5,050 nucleotides of DNA from Pseudomonadota bacterium (lineage in GTDB: Bacteria > Bdellovibrionota > Bacteriovoracia > Bacteriovoracales > Bacteriovoracaceae), in NCBI GenBank assembly GCA_021299675.1, contig JAJTIF010000058.1:1-5050 (forward strand). The letters run 5' to 3'. The notes under the pieces were generated by a model. The model worked only from the letters and a program-made list of their open reading frames with translations, did not search any database and was not told the origin of the DNA. Below, piece after piece: positions 1-5,050 of this stretch (position 1 is the stretch's first letter; the number at the start of each line of letters is the position of its first letter). The position numbers and the translations under genes are program-made.

Positions 1-587
1 ATGGAGCCGCGCGCCTGCAGGGTGCGCAGCACGCCGTCGGGGTCGACCCCGCGGATGCTCGCCACCTGGGCACGCGAGATCGGCTGCTTGTAGGCGACGA
101 TCGCCAAGACTTCCAGGGCGGTGGGCGTGAGCACGAGGCTTTGAATCTTAAATAGGTTCTGGACATACTTTGAATAGGTCGCTTTCGTACGGAATTGGTA
201 CCCATCAGCGACTTCTGCTAACCGGATGCCGTGGTGCTTGGTCTCGTAGTCAGCCTGCAGACGAGTCAAAGACTCGTGGACCACACGGAGAGGAAGTTCT
301 TCGTCGATCTGGGCTTTAATCTTTTGAATGGAGATCGGGCGGTCACTCATGAAAATCAAGGTTTCAATGGCGCCACAGAGCGTGTCTGGATTGAGACCCG
401 TACGCGCTTGCCAGAGTTTGTCCTCTTGCTCTTTTTCATCAAAATGATCGAGATCCAAAGAGAAATGAGCCGCAACCTCGAAGGTCTCTTCTGACTCCAC
501 ACTCAGGTGAGCCGCTGCCATGAGCGCCTCTTCTTTCTGAGAGTCATCCGTTAAATTCCAAGAGTAATTAATCTCTTCCACGTCCAT
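1..587 (-). CDS. scpB: Segregation and condensation protein B (ScpB), C-terminus cut by the window edge
   Basis: ScpB is the winged-helix partner that dimerises and binds the kleisin ScpA in the bacterial SMC condensin complex, which acts on the nucleoid in chromosome compaction and segregation. From the ATG at 587, 195 residues can be read before the edge. The family signature is seen at residues 73-84 (AIETLIFMSDRP, start of the first winged helix) and 155-190 (PTALEVLAIVAYKQPISRAQ, then an IRGVDPDGVLRTL block), the most conserved part of ScpB. Residues 1 to about 70 are an acidic extension rich in D/E that most ScpB proteins lack. The gene lies 9 nt after scpA. GGAGG directly abuts the ATG, so the GTG two codons later (579-581, 6-nt spacing) may be the true start. 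Codon use changes sharply over 1-140. Identity is firm; the start and the left end are less so. Confidence 0.93.
   Translation of the reverse strand, partial: MDVEEINYSWNLTDDSQKEEALMAAAHLSVESEETFEVAAHFSLDLDHFDEKEQEDKLWQARTGLNPDTLCGAIETLIFMSDRPISIQKIKAQIDEELPLRVVHESLTRLQADYETKHHGIRLAEVADGYQFRTKATYSKYVQNLFKIQSLVLTPTALEVLAIVAYKQPISRAQVASIRGVDPDGVLRTLQARGS
38..51. repeat. 14-bp perfect palindrome inside scpB
   Basis: CGGGGTCGACCCCG reads the same on both strands. It lies within codons for the conserved IRGVDPDG block of ScpB and inside the unusually GC-rich left end, so protein conservation together with high GC explains it adequately. It is listed for completeness and no regulatory role is proposed. 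Confidence 0.35.
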
Positions 588-592
588 CCTCC
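588..592 (-). promoter_or_regulatory. Shine-Dalgarno of scpB, abutting the ATG
   Basis: On the minus strand the scpA stop TAA is followed by GTTTGGAGG and then ATG, so a perfect GGAGG touches the first start codon with no spacer. The next in-frame start codon, GTG at 579-581, lies 6 nt from GGAGG, a normal spacing. Either the GTG is used (protein shorter by two residues) or the ATG is used through reinitiation by ribosomes finishing scpA. Confidence 0.6.
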
Positions 593-596
593 AAAC

Positions 597-1460
597 TTAC
601 TGCAAAGTTGCTGTCGACTCAGCGGCGCTCACTGGGGGCATCGCCATCTCAGCTGCTTTGGCTTCTGCTTTTTTCTGTTCTTCTTCGGGGTCAAAACCAT
701 CAGCCGTGTTCACGTCGAAGTTGGAAAGATCTTCTTTCACTTCGACATAGATGGTGCCCATGGCTTCATTTTGATAAATCTGTAACTGCTTCAAGCGCGC
801 GAGTTCGAGAAGCGAGATGAAGGTAATAACCTTATCAATCACGCTGGTCTCGGTGGTGCTCAAGAGGCGATCAAACTCAACGGTCTCTCCCGCCTTGAGC
901 TGCTCTTTGAGGTGAATGAGTTTCTCTTTGATCGACACGCGGTCGCGCTTGACCACAGTGTACTTGCGCTTTTCACGACGGATAAGATCCATCATGGTTT
1001 GCGTGAGAGTTTCAAGATCGATGGGAGTCAGGATTGAGTTCTCTATCGCCTTACGATCGACCCGAGGCTTAACAAAAATTTCACTCCCCCGCTTGGGCAG
1101 GGCCCAAAGTTTTTGACCCATGCGCTGGAAGCGCTCAAGCTCTTCGAGACGACGGATGAGTTCTGATTTTGTGGTGATCTCAATGGAGCCATCACCCGCA
1201 ACTTTTATCTTACCCTGCTCTGATTCATCTACCGCTGACTGACTCTTCAGCCAGAGCAGACTTGACGCCATGAACAGGTATTCGCCAGCGACATCAAAAT
1301 TGAGGTCCTGCATTTTTTGAAGGTAGTCGAGGTACTGGGTGGTGATGTTGGTAACGTCGAGTTCGCGGATCGCGACTTCTTCACGCTGAATGAGATGCAG
1401 AAGCAGGGCCAGGGGACCATCAAATTGATCGAGCCGAACAAGAATTTCGGTTTCACTCAT
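597..1460 (-). CDS. scpA: Segregation and condensation protein A (ScpA), kleisin subunit of SMC condensin
   Basis: ScpA is the kleisin that bridges the SMC ATPase heads and recruits ScpB, closing the condensin ring on DNA. The 287-residue product shows the family layout. The N-terminal domain has the conserved FDGPLALLLHLIQREEV block (residues 13-29) and GEYLFMASSLLWLKSQ (59-74), expected to contact the SMC neck. A charged central linker follows (about 75-190). The C-terminal winged helix (about 192-242) contains VEFDRLL and VITFISLLELARLKQLQIYQ, which should contact the SMC head. After it comes a 40-residue Ala/Glu-rich tail (248-287) that is probably disordered and not part of the core family. 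The ATG start is backed by AGAGG 8 nt upstream. The gene begins 20 nt after trpS and ends 9 nt before scpB, so co-expression is expected. Identification is secure. Confidence 0.96.
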   Translation of the reverse strand: MSETEILVRLDQFDGPLALLLHLIQREEVAIRELDVTNITTQYLDYLQKMQDLNFDVAGEYLFMASSLLWLKSQSAVDESEQGKIKVAGDGSIEITTKSELIRRLEELERFQRMGQKLWALPKRGSEIFVKPRVDRKAIENSILTPIDLETLTQTMMDLIRREKRKYTVVKRDRVSIKEKLIHLKEQLKAGETVEFDRLLSTTETSVIDKVITFISLLELARLKQLQIYQNEAMGTIYVEVKEDLSNFDVNTADGFDPEEEQKKAEAKAAEMAMPPVSAAESTATLQ

Positions 1461-1480
1461 TACAAATGCCTCTCAAAAAA

Positions 1481-2461
1481 CTAAAACTTCGTCAGAGATT
1501 TGATCTCTTCCCAAGTTGCGTGTGTGCGTACTTTGGCCTTCCTGGCACCGTCGCTGAGTATGTCATTAACATCACTGTCTGAAATCTGATTAAATCTTTC
1601 AGCTATTGGCATCAGAATATCTTTCATATTGCCGCCCAGCTTCATTTTGCATTCTCCACAGCTTAGCCCTGCGGCCCGACAAGATTCATTTATCAAACTT
1701 ACTTCATTGGATGGGCTAAAAGCTTTGTGGAAATCATAAACGGTGCAGTTATCAGGGTTGCCGGGTTGCTCCACTCCCCCGCGCTGATCATCCGTCTTCA
1801 TTTTATTTACTTTTTTCTGAAGCGATTTCTCTGTCTCATTGAGGGAGATCACGTTGCCAATGGATGAGCTCATTTTGGTGCCGCCATCAGTCCCCGGAAG
1901 CTTAGGGAAAGTGGTGAGAAGAGCTTCAGGCTCTGGCAAATTGGCCTTGTACTGACGGTTGAACTTGCGCACAATCTCGCGCGCCAGCTCAATATGCGCC
2001 ACTTGATCGGCACCCACCGGCACGCGCTTGCCTTTGACGATGGCGATGTCGGCAGCTTGTAAAATGGGGTACGCAAAAAAGCCCACGTTATCGAGCAAGC
2101 GAGAGGCATTGGGGTTATTGATAAAATCTTTCCAAGACGGTGAACGATCGGCCCAGCCCGGAGGGGTCAGACACTGAAAGATTTGATTCAGCATCAAAAC
2201 TTCCGGAATATCAGACTGGCGGTAGATGGGAGAAATCTTAGGGTCAAGGCCCGCAGCTATCCAGCCCTTCACGTATTCATAGCGCGACTTTGTAATCACG
2301 TCCACGTTATCAATCAGTGCGTTGTAGGCGTGCCAGTCTGCCAAAAAAAAGTAGCACTCAGCCCCTGACTTTTGCAGCGCTACCATATTCCGAATCACGC
2401 CAACATAGTGACCGACGTGCAGAGCGCCCGTGGGGCGCATACCAGTAAGAATTGTGTCCAT
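1481..2461 (-). CDS. trpS: Tryptophanyl-tRNA synthetase, iron-sulfur-cluster type
   Basis: This cytoplasmic class I aminoacyl-tRNA synthetase activates tryptophan with ATP and attaches it to tRNA-Trp. From the ATG at 2461 it is 326 residues, usual for bacterial TrpRS. The HIGH-type motif is in TGALHVGHY (residues 11-19), the VGADQ motif at 149-153, and the KMSKS loop appears as KMSSS (196-200). Downstream, Cys239, Cys261, Cys268 and Cys271 form C-x21-C-x6-C-x2-C, nearly the pattern of the [4Fe-4S] cluster that binds near the anticodon in Thermotoga maritima TrpRS; a cluster here is inferred. A GTG at 2473 would add four residues but overlaps the protease gene and has no good ribosome site. 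The ATG has GAGTGG 8 nt upstream and starts like other TrpRS proteins. The upstream stop and this ATG are 1 nt apart (TAACATG), which suggests translational coupling. The last third uses more A/T-ending codons than the first. Confidence 0.95.
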   Translation of the reverse strand: MDTILTGMRPTGALHVGHYVGVIRNMVALQKSGAECYFFLADWHAYNALIDNVDVITKSRYEYVKGWIAAGLDPKISPIYRQSDIPEVLMLNQIFQCLTPPGWADRSPSWKDFINNPNASRLLDNVGFFAYPILQAADIAIVKGKRVPVGADQVAHIELAREIVRKFNRQYKANLPEPEALLTTFPKLPGTDGGTKMSSSIGNVISLNETEKSLQKKVNKMKTDDQRGGVEQPGNPDNCTVYDFHKAFSPSNEVSLINESCRAAGLSCGECKMKLGGNMKDILMPIAERFNQISDSDVNDILSDGARKAKVRTHATWEEIKSLTKF

Positions 2462-2462
2462 G

Positions 2463-3143
2463 TTAGAGTCCACTCATGAGAGAATAAAAGACGTAGATCA
2501 ACCACTGCGCCAAATACTGCACGGGTGCTAAGAGGTAACCGATGGTGTGGATACCGGCAAAAGAGAGCGCAAAAGCGCCGAGGAAAATCATCGGTGTGTA
2601 AGCCGCAAAGGCTTCATACTTTCTCAGTGCCTCGCCTTTCAAAAAGACGGAGACCATCTTCGAGCCATCTAGTGGTGGAAGTGGAATGAGATTGAATCCA
2701 CCCAAAATAAAATTAATGAACACGGAGTACTTCAGCATGGCAATCAGGATCGTGTAGTACGCAAAATCAGTGGGCACTTGCGTGGCGATAAAAGCCACCA
2801 AGAAAGCAGAGAGGGTGCCGATGATGAAATTTGAAAGAGGCCCTGCAAAAGACACCCAGAAGATTCCTCGCTTCATTTCACGGAAATTTCTCGTATCGAC
2901 CGGAACAGGTTTCGCCCAGCCGATAATAGCGTAACCGGAGACGGCGGCCAGAAGTGGAAAGAGCACTGTGCCCCAGAGATCGTAGTGAACCGCAGGATTC
3001 AGCGAGAGCCGTCCCGCCATTTCTGCCGTGCGATCGCCGAAGCGGCGGGCCATCCAAGCATGGGCAGCTTCATGCACGACAACAGCTAAGAGAAATCCTG
3101 GAAGGGCCTGGGCAATATTGAAAACAATTTCTTGAATATTCAT
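2463..3143 (-). CDS. Site-2 protease family (M50) membrane metalloprotease
   Basis: This is a multi-pass inner-membrane zinc peptidase of the M50/site-2 protease group, a family that cleaves substrates within or near the membrane; no substrate can be named. The 226-residue product has HEAAH (24-28), the HExxH zinc site, inside the first hydrophobic segment (about 10-30). NLIPLPPLDG (151-160) is the NxxPxxxLDG motif with the third zinc ligand Asp159, and AGPLSN (100-105) is the conserved GPxxN stretch. Hydrophobic segments lie near 57-76, 94-121, 129-153, 184-208 and 209-223. No PDZ domain is present, which fits the compact subgroup often found upstream of trpS-scpA-scpB. The frame stays open upstream to 3557, but that part is antisense to the Nudix gene, so the ATG at 3143, just before the first membrane segment, is preferred. 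Its ribosome site is weak (AGGG well upstream). First gene of the minus-strand block. Confidence 0.92.
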   Translation of the reverse strand: MNIQEIVFNIAQALPGFLLAVVVHEAAHAWMARRFGDRTAEMAGRLSLNPAVHYDLWGTVLFPLLAAVSGYAIIGWAKPVPVDTRNFREMKRGIFWVSFAGPLSNFIIGTLSAFLVAFIATQVPTDFAYYTILIAMLKYSVFINFILGGFNLIPLPPLDGSKMVSVFLKGEALRKYEAFAAYTPMIFLGAFALSFAGIHTIGYLLAPVQYLAQWLIYVFYSLMSGL

Positions 3144-3227
3144 TGGCTCTGACCCTATCAAAACGCCCCTATTGACGCAATAAGTTCTTGGATTATCGCA
3201 GTGGCTCATGTCATCATGGAAGTATCC
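3144..3227. promoter_or_regulatory. Divergent spacer, probable promoter region for both operons
   Basis: This is the only divergent junction in the window, so promoters for the protease-trpS-scpAB block and for the Nudix block probably lie here. On the minus strand, GATAAT (3192-3197) is a good -10-like box that would give a leader of about 40 nt to the ATG at 3143; only a weak TTCCAT sits 18 nt upstream of it. On the plus strand, TTGACG (3172-3177) resembles a -35 box, but the AT-rich candidate behind it (GATTAT, 3191-3196) is only 13 nt away, too close for a standard sigma-70 promoter. No operator repeat was seen. The sigma factor preference of this organism is unknown. Confidence 0.3.
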
Positions 3228-3671
3228 ATGGAAGGAAGTCATAAAAAAGTTCAAGTTATCATCACGGCGCGCGACCCCGACGGGTCGTGGAGTGCCCTTA
3301 TTCTCAAGACTAATAAAGAGCGCGGTCAGTTTTGGCAAAACGTCACAGGCTCGGTCGACGAGGGCGAATCCTTCGAAGCGGCAGCGCTGCGAGAAGCCCA
3401 AGAGGAAACCGCTCTGGACATTGAGAAGATCGTAGACTTCCTGAGCCTTGAGATCCCCTTCGAATTCAAAGACCGCTGGAAGAAAAATGTGGTGGAGGAG
3501 TGTTTCTTGGTGGTCGCCGAAGAGATCTGGAAACCAACCATTGATGCCCACGAGCACGAGAACTGGAAATGGGTGAAACTCACGGATGTGACCCTTGATA
3601 CCTTTAAGTACGAATCCAACTTCATCGCTATTGAGAAAGCGCGGAAGATGGTTTTGAGGATGGGCCTATGA
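3228..3671 (+). CDS. Nudix hydrolase, NudB-like
   Basis: Nudix enzymes hydrolyse nucleoside diphosphates linked to another group, using a metal-binding Nudix box. From the ATG at 3228 the protein has 147 residues. The box spans residues 41-63 as G-x5-E-x7-RE-x2-EE-x2, with E47, R55, E56, E59 and E60 present and Ala62 in place of the usual second glycine. The FWQNVTGSVDEGE stretch (35-47) and the later EHENWKWVKL segment resemble E. coli NudB (dihydroneopterin triphosphate pyrophosphatase), which also lacks that glycine. A role in folate precursor synthesis is thus possible but not shown. Other starts are GTG at 3201 (156 residues) and ATG at 3216, neither with a good ribosome site; 3228 has GGAAG 5 nt upstream. 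The stop overlaps the next start by 4 nt (ATGA). Nudix assignment is firm, substrate is not. Confidence 0.9.
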   Translation: MEGSHKKVQVIITARDPDGSWSALILKTNKERGQFWQNVTGSVDEGESFEAAALREAQEETALDIEKIVDFLSLEIPFEFKDRWKKNVVEECFLVVAEEIWKPTIDAHEHENWKWVKLTDVTLDTFKYESNFIAIEKARKMVLRMGL

Positions 3672-4660
3672 TCCTTCTCTGGGTGCTTCTGTCTCAGGCC
3701 CTCGCACAGGTCGAAAATACTGACAATTTTATCAAGCAGATCGAGTCTCGTTTTGCGCCCTCGATCAATCTCAAGAAAGACGTGGGGGAATCGATCCCCC
3801 GCTATCAGTACCTAGGGCTCATCGATCGCGAAAAAATTATTCAGTCGAAGCTCGTGCAGAAAGCGCTCAAGCGTTTAGGCAGTGTGCAGCGGCTGAGAGA
3901 TCAAAAACTCTTCGGCATCACAGATCGCATGATCGTGCGGGTGTTCGAGAAAACCGACGAGCATGATTTTTTCTATGTCCTGGGTAACAACAATAAGGTG
4001 AGCTACCGCGTGCATGCGAAATACGTGGAAGACCTAGCTCTAACCACGACGATGGACGAGCCGCCACGCCAGTATTCGGAAGTGAAAGTGCGCAAGAACG
4101 TTTCTCCCTATGACCGCGATTTATTCTGGATGCACGAGCTGGCCGCAGGATTGAGTCTTGGCAACGCCCGCTGGCTGGGGGACCTCGCCAACGACACCGG
4201 TGTGCAAAATGGAGCTGGCTTCATTTTGAAAGGGCAAAGCCTCGCCGACATGGGAGAGCGCTTCCGTTTGGGAGGAAGCTTGAACTTGGAAAACGCCCGT
4301 CACAGTTCTTCTCGTAACGCCATCACCATGCAAAACATTAGCCTAGGGTTGATCGGAAAAACCAAGCCTATCGAAACTAATAATTTCCTGTGGCGCTTGA
4401 GTGCTGAGTTTCGCTACACCCTGTTTGGACAACTTAGCCAAACCAGCGGCGGAGCTCAGAGCCGCACGCGCTTTCGCACCACTTCCGTCAACATCGGATG
4501 GGAAAAACTCGAAACGAATTTCATCGGCCCGTGGAGCTGGGGAGTGAATCTGCAGCGGGACTTCCCCAAACTTGTGAATCAAGAACAGTTCGTCTCCCAG
4601 AACACCAATGAAGCCAACGATTCACTGATCCTCCAGCTTACCCAAGGGGTGAACTGGTGA
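3668..4660 (+). CDS. Exported protein of unknown function, probable small outer-membrane beta-barrel
   Basis: I do not recognise a named family. The 330-residue product starts with a short hydrophobic stretch ending in ALA-Q (cleavage likely after residue 13), consistent with a Sec signal peptide, although it has no basic N-terminal residue. Residues 15 to about 150 are charged and mixed alpha/beta, with a YRVHAKYVEDL segment (113-123) that recalls the end of SH3-like domains. From about 154 to the C-terminus there are some eight alternating amphipathic stretches (near 156-165, 183-191, 198-208, 219-231, 239-252, 269-279, 284-296, 318-330) and the last residue is Trp330. This fits an outer-membrane beta-barrel with a terminal aromatic residue, but that is inference from pattern. 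The start overlaps the Nudix stop by 4 nt and has GAGG 8 nt upstream. It overlaps the next gene by 4 nt as well, so the three genes are probably translated in a coupled way. Confidence 0.8.
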   Translation: MILLWVLLSQALAQVENTDNFIKQIESRFAPSINLKKDVGESIPRYQYLGLIDREKIIQSKLVQKALKRLGSVQRLRDQKLFGITDRMIVRVFEKTDEHDFFYVLGNNNKVSYRVHAKYVEDLALTTTMDEPPRQYSEVKVRKNVSPYDRDLFWMHELAAGLSLGNARWLGDLANDTGVQNGAGFILKGQSLADMGERFRLGGSLNLENARHSSSRNAITMQNISLGLIGKTKPIETNNFLWRLSAEFRYTLFGQLSQTSGGAQSRTRFRTTSVNIGWEKLETNFIGPWSWGVNLQRDFPKLVNQEQFVSQNTNEANDSLILQLTQGVNW

Positions 4661-5050
4661 AAAATCTTTTATTCCTAAGTCTCCTCCTCCGCTGCGCTCT
4701 AAGTTTAGCCGCCGAGGGCGTGGTCGTGGTGGTAGAAGCTCCCATGTTTCGGGTGCCAGATCAGAACTCTCCCGTGGTTCAGTATGCCAAGAAAGGCCAG
4801 CGCGTCTACATTCATCCCGTCGTCATCAACGACCGCGAGGCCTATGATATTCGCCCCACAAAAAAAGCAATCGAGCGGCAGAAGCCCAGGGATGATCTGT
4901 TTTTAAAAGTGAAGCCCGAGGTGGAAAACTTCCACGACGCCTACCCCTTTATCCTCACCAAGGATAACCAAGGACGAGACGCTTGGATGATTCGCGAGCA
5001 CGTCTACGTGTGGTATGAGGACGCTCGCGAGCTCAATCAGAAAACACCAG
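4657..5050 (+). CDS. Secreted protein with probable SH3-like domain, 3' end cut by the window edge
   Basis: The start is a GTG overlapping the preceding stop (GTGA), with AAGGGG 7 nt upstream. The reading frame stays open for 131 codons to the edge. The N-terminus MKNLLFLSLLLRCALSLAAE is a typical signal peptide: a lysine, a leucine-rich core and small residues at the probable cleavage site near residue 18-19. The mature part begins with VVVVVEAPMFRVPDQNSPVV followed by a YAKKGQRVYI stretch (residues 22-51), which looks like the first strands of a bacterial SH3-type domain (beta strand, RxxP-like loop, GQRV turn). A later segment, DAWMIREHVYVW (108-119), resembles its closing strand. Such domains often bind peptidoglycan or other envelope partners. 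No catalytic motif is seen. Coupling to the putative barrel gene suggests that the two act together in the envelope. Function is unknown. Confidence 0.75.
   Translation, partial: MKNLLFLSLLLRCALSLAAEGVVVVVEAPMFRVPDQNSPVVQYAKKGQRVYIHPVVINDREAYDIRPTKKAIERQKPRDDLFLKVKPEVENFHDAYPFILTKDNQGRDAWMIREHVYVWYEDARELNQKTP

Noticed and set aside
38..51. 14-bp palindrome considered as an operator
   Set aside because: It is deep inside the conserved scpB coding region, far from any start, in very GC-rich DNA where such palindromes arise easily.
231..494. Plus-strand open frame of 87 codons opposite scpB
   Set aside because: It is a shadow of scpB with no recognisable motif; the scpB frame has clear family conservation.
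3172..3196. TTGACG and GATTAT as a plus-strand sigma-70 promoter for the Nudix gene
   Set aside because: The spacing is only 13 nt, too short for a standard promoter; kept only as part of the low-confidence divergent region.
3270..3289. GC-rich hairpin (8-bp stem with one G-U pair, 4-nt loop) early in the Nudix gene
   Set aside because: It lies inside the coding sequence for RDPDG, has no T-run, and is adequately explained by Asp/Pro/Gly codons; it is neither a terminator nor a clear regulatory element.
3144..3557. In-frame upstream extension of the protease gene (minus strand) by 138 residues
   Set aside because: It is fully antisense to the Nudix coding region, carries no membrane or protease motif, and the ATG at 3143 places the HExxH motif at the family's usual distance from the N-terminus.
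4121..4582. Two minus-strand open frames opposite the putative barrel gene
   Set aside because: They have no motifs or ribosome sites, while the plus-strand frame has a signal peptide, a ribosome site and coupled neighbours.
1..5050. tRNA or rRNA genes, CRISPR arrays, insertion sequences, toxin-antitoxin or phage genes
   Set aside because: No cloverleaf, spaced direct repeats, transposase motifs, terminal inverted repeats or small coupled toxin-like genes were seen; nearly all bases belong to the seven genes described.

Overview
The window is a compact, almost gene-saturated piece of chromosome from a Gram-negative bacterium. The best guess is a member of the Bdellovibrionota or a related delta-type lineage. 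The hints are the gene order site-2 protease, trpS, scpA, scpB, the condensin kleisin system being ScpA/ScpB rather than MukBEF, GC content near 50%, and two exported proteins that fit a Gram-negative envelope. This placement is inferred from gene content, not from a phylogenetic marker.

Left block, minus strand (1-3143), read right to left: an M50/site-2-protease-family membrane metalloprotease, tryptophanyl-tRNA synthetase (trpS), the condensin kleisin ScpA, and its partner ScpB, which runs off the left edge. The genes are 1, 20 and 9 nt apart with no terminator between them, so they look like one operon. ScpA and ScpB work together with SMC (not in the window) in chromosome compaction and segregation. 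TrpS charges tRNA-Trp and carries the four-cysteine pattern of the iron-sulfur-cluster TrpRS subtype. The protease is an integral membrane enzyme of unknown substrate.

Right block, plus strand (from about 3201/3228 to the right edge): a Nudix hydrolase resembling NudB, then a signal-peptide-bearing protein whose C-terminal half looks like a small outer-membrane beta-barrel, then a second secreted protein with a probable SH3-like domain, cut by the right edge. These genes overlap by 4 nt at both junctions (ATGA and GTGA), so they are probably translationally coupled. The two blocks diverge from a short spacer (3144 to 3200/3227) that must hold both promoters if they lie in the intergenic DNA.

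No RNA genes, CRISPR arrays, insertion sequences or clear terminators were seen, and no stretch over 300 bases lacks a gene. I do not see a convincing new defence or mobile system. The most notable points are an abrupt rise in GC within the left-most 140 bases of scpB (possible contig chimera or recombination), the Fe-S-type TrpRS, and the uncharacterised coupled pair of exported proteins behind the Nudix gene.
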